Assembly: GCF_037975245.1 (NCBI RefSeq)
Contig: NC_092577.1
Span: 4,684,001-4,748,000, forward strand
Source: Apostichopus japonicus
Taxonomy: Eukaryota > Echinodermata > Holothuroidea > Aspidochirotida > Stichopodidae
Length of the DNA stretch: 64,000 bases
Direction: 5' to 3'
Positions 44,801-58,550 of the stretch are shown one piece after another; the first letter of the stretch is position 1; every line of letters starts with the position of its first letter. The notes under the pieces are model-generated. The model did no database searches. It was not told the DNA's origin and worked only from the letters and a program-made list of their open reading frames with translations. The position numbers were made by a program, and so were the translations under genes.

Positions 44801-47800
44801 TGTAACCAAAATGTTTTGTTTTATGATTTTTCCCCCACACAAATGGTAGTGTATGAATGAACGGGGTTAATCAACGGTCTAGCGTGCGTTACTCACATGA
44901 TTAATGCACTCCGGGTGTTAATGCTGCACTCGGGCTCCGCCCTCGTGCATCGCTTGCATTATCCCCCGATCGTGCATTAATCCTGTGAGTAACGCACGCT
45001 AGACCGTTGATTAACCCCTCAATCTTCCTCAGTGAATTCATTACTGCAATTGTAATCATGAATGTGAACACCTGCTTCAAGACATAGTGCTTTGAACTTT
45101 GCCAGTCCACAATACTCACAATTTGTGTGTTTGTGCGTGTTTGTGTGTGTGTGTGGATGCGTTTGTCTTTTATTCTGACCGAGGACTTGAACGGAAGAAT
45201 TCCAGGTCCACGGTTGTGATTTCTAAAGAATCAGCACGTCCTCGCAAGAATTCCATTGTTAAGGGGTACCATTAAGGTTAGGGTATGTGGATTTGAACAA
45301 TGGAAAAAACAATGGGGTCCTCAAACTGAATGTAAAACACAGCTGGGTTTGTGTGTGTGTGTTTTTGATCTATTGTTTTGTTTTTGTCCTAGTTATTTCT
45401 TGTTCTTGTTCATTAGACATCCTCTGCTTGCCGATTCAGGAACTTTAAATTTGTAATCTTTCATTTTCTTTGTGATTCTAGTTTCCGTTAGTGAATGTAG
45501 TTCTAAATCTTGAAACCATGATATATTGCTAAATATCACTGACTACAGTATGGTCTTGGTGTAAGACTGTGACATTGTATGCATATTTTTCATAGTTCTA
45601 GTTACTGTTCTCTCCTCATGGGACAGAAGAAGCCTCATTGGCTTATCAAAGCCACAAGCTGACCGAAGTCAGTCTCTTACAGTCACATTTAACGTCCATG
45701 TTTATGAATTATGAATTGTCAACAACTCTGTCACTGGACAACATACGTTAATCTTTGGAGTGACTCGAACCGGGGACCTTGTGATTGGAAGGCACCGGCG
45801 TTAACCACTGAGCTAACACTCCTTAGTGTTATAATTTCACTCCTTAGTATTATCATAGTACCTTTCAGCTTTGAAGCTCTTCTTGATTGGTTCAGGCATA
45901 TGAAGATACCGAATATGACACTGGTTAAATGATGCGTGTATATAGGTACTGTTGTGGGGGAGTTCATAACACCTTGCTCGCATTAACGTATACTGTGAAA
46001 CAATGCTCTTGTCCTCATCCCCGTATTGTGGTGTATTATCGGTATGGTGGGGCCGTTCCATTAACGTATACTGTGAAACATTGCTCTTGTCCTCATCCCC
46101 ATATTGTGTGTATTATCGGTATGGTGGGGTCGTTCCATTAACGTATACTGTGAAACAATGCTCTTGTCCTCGTCCCCGTATTGTGGTGTATTATCTGTAT
46201 GGTGGGGTCGTTCCATTAACGTATACAGTGAAACATTGCTCTTGTCCTCGTCCCCGTATTGTGGTGTATTATCTGTATGGTGGGGTCGTTCCATTAACGT
46301 ATACAGTGAAACATTGCTCTTGTCCTCCTCCCCGTATTGTGGTGTATTATCGGTATGGTGGGGTCGTTCCATTAACGTATACTGCTAAACACTGCTCTTG
46401 TCCTCGTCCCCTCAGTGTGGCGTATCTTCGGTATGATCGGGTCATTCTGTTTCATCTTGATACAACTAATCCTCATCATCGACTTTGCCCACTCCTGGAG
46501 CGAGAGCTGGAAGGCGAAGATGGATGATTCTGAGAGCAAAGGATGGTTCTGTGGTAAGTACCAAAACATGGCTGGATTGGTGGTGTGGGGGGGGGGGGGG
46601 CTATGGGGAATATGCTTTGATCAATATTGTAGCCAAAAAGAGTTCACAGAATGGAAATTTCCGCCATGAGTGAAATGTGAATAAATGTGAATGTACTGAT
46701 GGGGTTTACACCTTTGGGAGAGAATGGGTAAGGAGGCAAGGGTCAGTGGTCAGAAAATGTACCTGCAGTTACAAAGTTACCTGCAGTACCTGCAGTTAAA
46801 ATGTACCTGCAGTTACCTGCAGTACCTGCAGTTAAAATGTACCTGCAGTTTAAAGAGATCCTTTCTAAATTGGGAGTAGATTATGTGTTTGTCCCTCATG
46901 GCGACGAGAAGTGGGCAATGACACCAAAGTGTGTGGTCTAGTAGTGAGTCCAGTACTGAAAGGTGGCAAATGTCTTTTGTAGTTTTGGTAGATTGGAGTG
47001 TGTGTGTCGAATGAAGACAGAAACATTTTCATACTGTCAAACAATACCTGTCAAGTTTTTGTAATATTTCCCCATTGTTTACCTAAATTTTAATATTTTC
47101 TCTGTGTCGCTTTCCTTTCACCTTTACTGGTGTTGCGACATTCCTTCTTATGTTCCCACTGAAGTGAGACGGTCACTGTGTAAGATCTCTTTTGTGGCTC
47201 AAACTTGCAATTTATCTTTTGTCTCTATTTTTTCTTTTTCAGCCCTGATGACCTCCACCATATTCCTGTACATGGTTGCCATCACAGGCATCGTTCTCTG
47301 CTTCGTCTTTTATGCCATACAGGTAGATTTTATTATTAATTATTAATTAATTAATTAATTAATTATTAATTATATTTATTATATTAATTATATATAATAT
47401 GTTCAAGAAGAAAACACAGACGAATGAAATCCAACACGTTGTAGCTATTTTTAATTTTGCTTTCACTATCATCTTATTTCATTGTCTTTTATACAGCCTG
47501 CTGCCACCTGCGGCTTACATAAGTTCTTTATCTCCTTCAACTTGGTCGCCTGTGTTGGGATCACTGTGCTGTCCGTTTTACCATTCATTCAAGAATGTAA
47601 GTAACCGTGTGTTGGGATCACTGTGCTGTGCATTTTACCATTCATTCAAGAATGTAAGTAACCGTGTGTTGGGATCACTGTGCTGTCCATTTTACCATTC
47701 ATTCAAGAATGTAAGTAACCGTGTGTTGGGATCACTGTGCTGTCCATGTTACCATTCATTCAAGAATGTAAGTAACCATGTGTTGGGATCACTGTGCTGT

Positions 47801-50800
47801 CCATTTTACCATTCATTCAAGAATGTAAGAAACCATGGGGACAGATTGTCTGAAGTCTGTCCACAAGTTTGTTTTCGTGAGCAGAATTTTAGAAAGATAG
47901 ACGACAGATTTATGGTGACACTGCATGGCTCCATGTAATCAAGAAAAGTGACCCAAAAAGTGTGGGGGAGGGGAGAAGGGGCGGGGGGATGGCAAACACC
48001 TCTTTTCTAGGTGTTGAAAAGTCTTGAAGTTTTTAAAGTTTAGTTTAAAAATTCTGAAAATTGAAGAAACCCTTCACAAGTGAACACTCATGGCTACTTG
48101 TAAGAAATTTCTTTTCCAGCACAAAAGAATATTTTTGGGATGTACATACAATTTTGTGATTGTTAATTTCCATCCTTCTTTGAAAGAGTGGGAACCAAGT
48201 CACTGGTGCAAGTTTAAATAAACTGAATCCGTAACTAGGATTAACTAGGATTCGCCGTTTCTGTATTTTCTGCATTGGTTTCTGACAAATGTTACTATCT
48301 TTAGATGTACTGGGGGCTTGGTTTAAACTTTTAAAAAGGATCGTTCATACACATTTGGTATATTATGATTATTATGCTTAATTTAGTTGTTATTATTGTT
48401 GTTGTTATTATTGTTATTATTATATTATTATTGTTATTATTATTGTTATTATTATGATGATCATTATTATTATTATTATTATCATGATTATTGTTATTAT
48501 CATGATTATTGTTATTGTTATTGTTATTATTATGATTACTATTATTATCATGATTATTACTATTGTTATTATTATGGTTATTATTATTATTATTATTTTT
48601 ATTATTATTATTATTATTATTAATTAATGACGTATGGTACTGTAAGGGTTGTATGAGGCTATTAATGAAACAAGGTTTGCTTTTTTAATCCATTTGGATA
48701 AAGTTTTAATGTATTTGTATTTTTATCATGACACTAACCGTCCTCTAATCTGCCTTTTGTTTAGACGTACCCCACTCTGGTATCCTGCAGCCGTCCGTCA
48801 TCTCTGTCTACACAGTATACCTCCTTTGGTCTGCTATGAGCAGTAACCCGGACGATAGTATGTAGATTTATGTTGCTTTTCACTGCTTTGTTCATATTTG
48901 CTAATAGTTGTTGTACCAGAGGTCATTGTCTTAAACTCCAAAAGTCACAAAGTAGGATTAATATTCGGCATAACTTTTTTTCTAATAGGGTTGTGAATGA
49001 GTGGAACGGTTTGCCTGAGAAAGTTGTACTTGCAAGTAGTGTCAATGGGTTTAAGAATGCTTTGGACAAGCACTTTAAGCATTGTAATCGGGTCTGAGTG
49101 TTTGTGTCTTCAGTTTTTTTTTTCCCTCCTATAGGGTCCTTGATTGGGACTTGAGTGTCCCTCCTGATTCTTTTTTTTCTACTAAACTAAACTTGTTTTA
49201 TAGGTCTTTCTTAGGTCTTTTATAGGTCTTTTTATGGTTTTGTTGAACTGAGGAAGTGATTTGAGCACAAGGTGGCCATTTAGTCATCTGAAGAAAGGCC
49301 AAAGCCCTTGATAATTGGGGCCATTAAACAAAAGCATCAACCCACCCGTTAGTAATAAAATTTGGTCAATTGTTGAAATTTGGTGTAAATCAGGTGTCAG
49401 AAAATTGATGGATTGATCGATTTATTTAGTTATTTTGGGAAAGAAGATAATTTTCAAAGTCATCATTGAAAATACATTCAATTGTGTTTATGCCCCTAAA
49501 AGAAAATGTAGCAGTATCTTTGAGTTGGTTTTAGTATTTGGATTGGGTTTTTTTTTTTGGCAATTTTTTTGGTGCAGCATCTCTGAGTGGAGATCTTGCT
49601 TTTTGAAAGAAGAAACATTCCACACTTATCCCAGTATATTATACCAAACTGGACATGTTGTCTGTGTTAGGTCAAACAAATCAAAGCAGTTGATTGGTTG
49701 ACCCTCAATCCAGCCATCCTCTTGCCATTCACGTTTTTTTAAATAACACGAAGGCTGTTCATCAGTGTTAGCAATTCACTTTGAAATAACACATCCCTTA
49801 GGACAGGGTTGTCCAACCTACGGCCCACGGGCCACAGTCCGGCCCGCCGCAGGGTTGCGTCCAGCCCGCCAGAGACGCTCTACGGTGCGAAATTTAGTGA
49901 GCAGATTTATTGATAACAATTTGAAGCTATATAATCAGTCATTCGAACCTACAGGTCTCAGCGTACGGGGGCGGGGCGGCTGGACTTCATTCATCTGCTT
50001 TATCAGGAAAGAAAATAAATCAGTGCGCACCGCGCGCAGTGCTCACATTTTGTTGCCTTGGGCTTCGTGCAAAAAATTGAAAAATCGTAGGGTTCATGCA
50101 GCCCCCTCCTTCATCATAATCATTCCATGTGGCCCTCCTCTGCAAAAGGTTGGACAACCCTGCCATAGGACAATCATACAGTGGATACTTTGCTCAGAAT
50201 AGATGTTGATTATAATTAGAACTTCAAATCACTTTGATTTTTTCACAATCCCTGGTCACTTTATAGATAGAAAGATCTACATGTTACTTAAATAATATGT
50301 TTTTATAATTATTTTTTGATATAATATATATATAAATATATATTTTTTTAACATGTAACATACATCACGTCACATTCATGAAGAAAACTGCTCATGTTAC
50401 ATCATCGAAGCCACAATGCATTTTTGCATTCTGGTCGTATAAAACATCATTATAAACTATCTTTTATATATAATATATATTTGTTTTATATATAATACAT
50501 ATATTTGTATATTTTAAAATATCTTGTGTAATTGATAAAGCATGCTGAGATGTCTAATGAATGCCTACTTCTGTTTGGTCCACATTGCAGAGTGCAACCC
50601 AGGTTTAGAACAAATTCTGAAGTTGAGCAACGGTACAGATGTCTCTCCTCTCGGTATCAGTGGTGAAGATTGGGTTGGCATGATAGTGCTTCTGTTCTGC
50701 GTAATCTATGCCAGGTAAGGAAACCTGAACTCTCTACAATCAGGTAAAACCATTGATTGGGTTGGCATGGTAGTGCTTTTGTTCTGCGTAATCTATGCCA

Positions 50801-53800
50801 GGTAAGGAAACCTGAACTCTCTACAATCAGGTAGAACCACTGATTGGGTTGGCATAAGTAGAAAGAATATTTCAGATATTTCACTTTTAAAATATGCTAA
50901 ACTTTGGGAATGCTAGATTAACGTTATCTCATAGTAATGAATCCAAACAACCAATGAAGTCTGTCTTTCCCAGTGATACATTTCTGTTGGTTATTTTTTT
51001 TTCTTACAGCATCCGCACGGCCTCTACCAGCAATGTCGGAAAGCTTACGGGGAATAACGTGAGTATGAATCCGCTACAACATTATACGAAGCTTATACAG
51101 CATAAAACTAGTATGAATCCGCTACAACGTTATACAAGCTTATACAGCATAAAACTAGTATGAATCGCTACAACGTTATCCGAAGCTTATACAGCATAAA
51201 ACTAGTTTGAATCCACTACAACGTTATCCGAAGCTTATACAGCATAAAACTAGTTTGAATCCACTACAACATTACACGAAGCTTATACAGCATAAAACTG
51301 CAAAATGTGAACTAGGAGCTCCTTACATTAGTAGAGGGTGACAGGTAATCCCACCCCTCCCTCACCCATACCCGTGGGGTGAAGCATTTGATTAGAACAG
51401 ACAACTGAGAAGGATCATAAACAAACTATCCCGGGCTGCATAGACTTAGTCATGAGATTTCAACAAAGAGAAACCTTAACAGCTTAAGTCTACCGACAGT
51501 CCGGTTTGCCACCCTCGACTTGTAATTTACGACAGTCGTGGTTACTATCAGAAAATGGAGCAACTTTGTCCATTCTGGAGAAGATTCAATTGTCGTTACG
51601 AGCAAAAAAATTCCTTGATCCAACATCAAGTAATAGACTGAAGTCACTGTGTCATCTTGTAAGTCAAAATACTAGACAAACTGTTTCAAGTCATTTCACA
51701 CTTGGTTACTCGAGTCATAACTCATTACAATAGTGGATCGAGCGGTTACGAGTCAAATACTCCATATTTTTGGAAGAAGACTTGATGAGAAATTGAACTC
51801 TTGATAACAGTTTTCCATGTGAAAATAAGTGCCCAAACACCAACACACTTAAGGGGTGCATTTAACAATGAGGTCACCCGAAAGATTTTGCGTTCTCAAC
51901 GTTCTTTGAAAACCAGCAAATCGTTTAAATATGTGTGACTTTACTTGAAAGTTGCAATAGTTAGTATTTCTGTACGACTTGTTCTAAAACTGCTTGAAGA
52001 GCTGACTTCATCTTGGTACCAATGTAAGACTTGTTATTGACCTCTTTCAGAGCATAGCTAAAACTTGATATCTCTGTAAAGGTTTTGTTTAAAAACTGCT
52101 CCGAAAAAAGTGACTAAAAGTTGTATTTGCTACTAGACTTGGTGAACTGAAAGCTGTAAAGAGGACTTGGTTTTATCACCTTAAGACTTACTTGAAAGTT
52201 TACAACTTTGTATCGCCGGACTTGCTATAACACTGTTTGAAAACTGCTTAAAAAGGGAACTAAGAGTTGGTTCTGCTTGAGGTGAAAGCTTAACTTGAAT
52301 GCTACTTGAAATGATATCTATTATAGTTAGTATCATAAGAAGACTTGCTTGAAGACTGCTTGAAAAGTAACTTAAAGTTAGTATCACTGTAGGTTTGCTT
52401 GATTGCTATTTGAAAAAATTGTGGCTACAAGCTAGTACCATGAAGATACTTGCATTAAGACTGCTTGAAAAGTACTTAAAAGTTAGTACCACTTAACCAG
52501 GTTTGCTTGAATGTTACTTGAAAACAAAAAGAAAAGTTATTATTAAAAATGAGACAAAATGAGAGTTGTTAAACTGGTTTGAAAAGGTAACTGGAAGTTG
52601 ATAATCACTGCAAGGGTGCTTGAATAAAATTTGAAAAAGGAGCTGAAAGCTTGTACCATTAAGAAACTAGCTTGAAAGGTAACTGAAAGTTGCTGTGAAA
52701 GGTGCTTGGAACTTTGGTAACTGAAAAATACAGTACTTGAAAAGGTAACAGAAAGGTACTTGAAAATGGAGCTAAACGTTAGTATCAGCAGAAGACTGGA
52801 TTTTTAACTCTGCTTGCAAATACTTGAAGCAAACTTGAAAGTGATTACTGCCTGAAGTGCCTTTGTGAGATTTTCAGTTTACAACAATCATGTCGTGATC
52901 AATTCTTCATCTCCTCGTAGTCTTTTCTTTTCATCATGGCACAATTTTTCCTTTTTCTCTTCTTTGACTCTTTGGTCTATCTACTTTTCTTACAGAAATT
53001 TTTTTTAGAACCTTTATTGTAAATCAGTGTGCATGCAAGTCTGGAGGTACATTGAAATTGTCGCTTTTTAGGTTTCACCACTGACATACTAAATTTACTG
53101 AGCATCATCAAAGTGCCCCTAACATGGGGGGGGGGGTCCTTTCACAAGGATCGCTCTTCAAATATGGTTTGTAACTCAGGTGTTTTAAATATAAACAAAG
53201 GAAGAATATAGGGCCAATTAAAGTTCTTCCAACCCTGAGTTTTATTGCATTTACTGAATGAATATTCTTTTTCAGTTATGGCCAGTAAGCAGAATCAATA
53301 ATAAATAATAATAATAATAATAACTGTTTTTTGTATAGCGCCGGTATCCAGAGCACAAGGCAATGTTCAAATGCGCTCCCATATAAAGGGTCTAACTGAT
53401 ATTTCTCAAAAAGGATAGTTTTTAACTGTTTCTTGAGATCCGTCTTACTGGATGGAGAAATAGGTGCCTCTTGTTTGGCTATGAGATTGTTCCACAGTCG
53501 TGGGGCCATCAAGGAGAAAGCTCGCCCCTTCGGAAACAACGACTACCATCTGAGAAAAACTTTGTTTCATAATGTTCTGTGTGAAGCATCTTTGTATTAA
53601 AATGGGTTGTGTGTATGTTACCATCTCAGTACACAACCAAGCCTACTGTGAAAACTGTAGGCACTCCATTGTTTACATCTGTACTTTCTCAACCTGGGCT
53701 CTTTGATTGTGGGGGAGGTTCTGTGATGGGAAAAGGAATTCGCTAGAGTGGGGGGGGTATGGGGGAACCAAGGAAAACGTGGGCTTTGTGAAAGACGAAC

Positions 53801-55215
53801 AGGTTGGTCAACATTTTACTCAAATATGTGCTTTCAAGAGAGTCCAAGCAGAGTCTTTTTGGTCGAATAAGACCCTGAATTATGGCTGAGCTCAGCCCCT
53901 GCCATGATGGGGCTGAGGGCATAGGTGATACTCGCTATGTCTGGGGGTCCGTGAAATTCTGTTCATTGTCCCAGTGGTTTGTGGATGAAGAAATGGTTGA
54001 TGAGCTAGGGGCTTACATCAATAGAAATTTGACACAAAACTGTCGTAAATGTATTGGTTGTCTTGCCTGCGGTATTTGTTGGAATACGCTGCTCCCGGGT
54101 TGCATGGCATGTTTGCTAAACTATTAAACATTCTGTAATACTGGTTGTATCCATCTTCACTGTCGGTGTCTTCCCCCAGATTTCTTAAGTAGAATGTAAC
54201 ACCATTTGTTACACCCGACAAATTATCTTTAGAAAGGTTGAATTGTTCAGCAGCACTAATTTCCATCAAAAAGACGTTAATAAAAAATTCAAAGTTTGTG
54301 TCGTTTCAAAATTGTTCGGGTTTTGAGAATAATTGCCACATCCAGCGTACCTGTCAAAATTCTATAGATATTTTTTTTTAAATTCAGCTCTAAACAAATA
54401 ATCAATTTCTTTGTCCTTTTCTTGCCAACATTCTAGGAGACAATTGTAAGTTAGTTGTGTGCATGGCAGTAGCCAATCATAGCAGAGCATTTGTCTGTCT
54501 GTTGTTATCCTTCATGAATATGCAATATCCGATTTTCTCCAGATTTTCTATCATTTATAATTTCTCATTTCTAGTTTTGCTTTCATGATTCATGTCTGAG
54601 TTTCTATTGCCTCGCGACCCCCAAATTTAGGGCCGATACTGATAAGCTCCAGAATTGTACATCGTTGTGTTCTTAATTTTCACCTTATAGTTTGAAATAC
54701 TCTCCTTATTACAGATTGTATTTAAAGTAATGTGATTATTATGATAATAATCACATTATTGATATCACGTAATCACATTATTGATAATAATGATGAATAT
54801 TGATATCACATATCACATTATCACATAATCACATTATTGATAATAATGATGAATATTGATAATCGATATCACATAATCACATAATCACATCATCGATATC
54901 ACATAATCACATAATCACATCATCGATATCACATAATCACATTATTGATAATAATGATGAATATTGATAATAATGATGATAATAATAATGTGATTATTTT
55001 GATAATAATGTGTGGTACTTTGGGTTAGCCTGGATAAAGCCTTGGTTCATTACATCTAATAGCCTGTGACGATGTTTGCAGTTTGAAAGTCAATCCATCA
55101 AATCAACGCAATAGAATGTGTTAAAACCGTGTGTTTCCTACATTGAGCAATAGCTACTGTTTCAAATGGCTCAATTTATCACAAGGACACAGGGGTTTCA
55201 TTAGGCTATACAGAC

Positions 55216-55272
<57 letters not shown>

Positions 55273-58200
55273 GCATGAACTTTTTCTGCAAATTCGCGGA
55301 ATATCGTGATTTCTTTTCTACCTCGGGGACAAAAACTATTATCCTAACACACTGTAGCATACGCAAACTGGAGCCTATACCGCAATTTTTGCAATGTTCT
55401 GTGATTTTTTTTACCCCAGGCTCATCCCTGATATATGTAGGATTACAGATGGGTTAGGAAGGAATGGGGAAAGGGAAGGTTGCTTACAGTAAGGTCAAGA
55501 TCAACATTTAGTATGGATAAGGTACGAGCATAAGTCATAGTAAATACCTAATTGATAGGTTTCCCGACAGGATTATGCATCATCTCCAATCATGTCATTA
55601 AAACTACCATATTAAAACCTTGGGTATTATAGGTCATCGTTTATCAAATTTTAGACAAGTTTGTAACGTTGCAATGCCTTTTGGTGGATTTTAATTTTTA
55701 AATTGAAAGTTCCACAGAGAGCTGGAATGGTTAACACTGTATGTTAACAATACACTGTTATTAAATTTGCAAGTGGCTGATCCCCTCCCCCTTCCTGCAT
55801 ACTATCCCCTTCAGTTGCATTGCCCATCAATGGCCTGTTCACAGCTTCAGTGGGGGTTTTTCCCCATATTTACCCCCAACATTTAAGGACTTATTTATGC
55901 TAAAATTAATGCCTTTTCCATATATCAGGTATGAAAGCTTCTTTTTGATATAAATTCTGCATGCAAAAGTTACTTAAACATATTTAATAGCTTCATCCAA
56001 ATGTACCCTATTTTCATTGTTTACAACCCCATCACCCTCTTCAACCACCCTCTTCACCCACCACCCCCCTTCCCCCTCACCTCCCCAGCATCTCTTAGAC
56101 TTATCATTAAACCGGAATTGGAACGATGGAGTGTCTACACAGTTGATTTCAGAAAAGTGTTTCTTTTTCTTAATATTCTTCCCATTCTTCTCCCTTTCCT
56201 GTGTGTATTTCTTTGATGCTTGCCTTTCTGCCCACGTCTGGAAAGAAAAACAATTAAGTGTAACTTATTTCGTTGGTGAAGTATTATGGGAATTCAGTTG
56301 ACTTAATTGCATGACAAGAAGTAATGTACTGGTCATCATTCATATGTTATTGAACGTATAATAAAATTTGATGAAAATGTAGCATGGAAGTCCTTTCAGC
56401 TATATGTATTTTAAATTAAAATTCCATCGCAAACTGGACTGTGCACCTTCTTGAGCCATTAAAAAAATAAGTATCTTAGGTCGTCGTCGTCGTACATGGC
56501 ATTAAATATTTTAGCTGTTGTCTTGCGAACAAAAAACATCCCCAACTGTGCTGCTTTGACAAAAAATGTAAGTTTACATAAAGTAAAGACGGATTAATTT
56601 TTTTTTTATGGCATAAAATAAAAAGTTTAAATGTACTCTAAATATACATATATGGCTGTTTATAAGATAAAACCCAGATTCGAACCAATTTTGAACTTGT
56701 AGTCATTTTAAATTTGGTGTCATCAATTTTTCGGTCATTCCATCAAAATCTATAAATGTGAATTGTTTCTGTGTCAAACTACAGTGTCATTGATTGTACA
56801 CTCGTTACACATCATCCTCATTAAATATCTAGGATAGAATTTAGGCAGATTTGGAAAGTACACATTACTATATTTTGATTCACATATTTCATAACGTACA
56901 TGCCTCCAGTATGTATCCTCAAAAACTGCCAGTGTAGTTTTCAATAGGTTTCATTTTAAGTTACTCCTTGTTTGTATTCTTTATAGGATATGGCAGACTA
57001 TGGGTCAGGGGAGGTAAGCATCGACTCTTTCCTATTGATTGCAGCAGAACTGGAAATTACCATTAATGTCACAATGGAATGGCCTATCAATAATACATAT
57101 GTTTATTGCATGAGTATGTCAACTTTAAGGCCAAAAAAGGAAAAAAATAATAATTATAATAATAATGTGGGGGTGGGACGTGGGGGGGGGGCCTTAATGC
57201 ACCTCATTCATACGGCATAATTATGGTACCTTTTAGATACTGTCGTGTGTGTAACTACCACCAAGCAAGTTCAATCATACTCAAACTTAAATCTTTGAAT
57301 TATCCTACGGGTACTACTGTAGAGGTAACGTTGTAAACCATTTTAAATGAGACTACTTAAGGAAAAAAATTAGGCTGGGCTTGCCCAAGAAATGCCATGG
57401 TGGCCCTTAATGTATTTCCAGGCCTGCTGTTATCTTTTCATCTTCAGTTCTGTTTTATTTCTTATTCATCGCACAACTTGTCTTTTTCGTTTCCATTTCT
57501 CTTTCTGTCTCTGTACTTAGCGTCTTTCCTTTAATCATACTTCATCTTAAAATCTCACCAGAACTGTTTGATCCTGCAAATGTAGAGCAAATAACTGGGT
57601 TAGAAGTGACAATGCCTATATATGCAACTTTTACTGTCACTTAAACGTTGCCATTGTTCCTCTAAAAGTCTCCCATCCATGCCCCCTCCCCCATTTCTCC
57701 CTCCACCCCCCCATTGATCCCCTCCCCAATCCCCTCTTTCTAACAAAATTTTTCATAAGATTTATAACAAAGTACTCTGATAATCCTGCAGCAGATTTTA
57801 CTGTGTCTCTGTGATTAAATTACCTGTTTGATCCTCCCGATATCAACACCAGTTCTACCCCATATTAACCTGCTATGTACAGCATAAATTCATCTTTCAA
57901 AAGGGTTGGAATCTGGGAACTGTTTAATGATAGCGTGACCCTTGATGATATGTTAAGGACTAACAGAAGACTAGCTATTTCTAGCAGATAGTTCATTCTC
58001 CCCCGGGGGACACGTGGTTGTGGTGCACTGTGGTGCCCCAGGAGAGATTGATTGAATTGTGCACACTTTGGTGTGTGGGTGTGACAAGTTACCAATGACC
58101 AGGGGTTAATAATAATAATCAGCGCACTGAGACTTAAGTGTGTATTTGCGCATTATAAGAACTGTGTATTATTATTATTATTCTCATTGGTTAATTGTGC

Positions 58201-58515
58201 AGACATTACATGCGTGTGTGTGTGTGTGGCTGTGGCACATCTGCGTGTACGTGTGAGTGTTTGACACATTACTTAGTAAAGCAATCCACTTTGAAGCTTA
58301 AAAGAGTTTACACCATCATGCAGAAGCTATGCAAAGTCAAGCACTCCATTCTGGTAATATTTTGTCACAGTTTGAAAGGTAGTGCCCATGTAGCTAATTA
58401 TTGGCAAGTTGCAATGGTCAGGCTCTTTAAAAATTCAAATTTTCATCTTCTAATGGAAGAGGCATGGACAAGGAAAGGACAAAGTTGTAAAGATTTTGAT
58501 ATCTGTTCAATTTGA

Positions 58516-58550
<35 letters not shown>

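Noticed and set aside
46003-46527. 174-codon + strand ORF and its 103-codon minus-strand counterpart
   Set aside because: They exist only because the 78-bp array period is a multiple of three. The true coding frame is that of exon 5, and the repeats have stops in it.
47551-47835. CRISPR-like regular repeats (also 51038-51300)
   Set aside because: Head-to-tail tandem repeats without spacers, in eukaryotic intron context.
47399-47938. 179-codon ORF with a repeated [19 protein letters not shown] unit
   Set aside because: Out-of-frame reading of the 57-bp junction array; it crosses the real exon 7 in a different frame.
48387-48623. Tyr-rich ORF
   Set aside because: Translation of a trinucleotide satellite.
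49765-50202. 145-codon ORF as a possible transposase
   Set aside because: It spans both ends of the 359-bp hAT MITE and shows no transposase motif.
55131-55457. 108-codon ORF, and the similar 4430-4666 minus ORF, as a shared protein family
   Set aside because: The shared peptide ([16 protein letters not shown]) is a translation of MITE family A, not a gene product.
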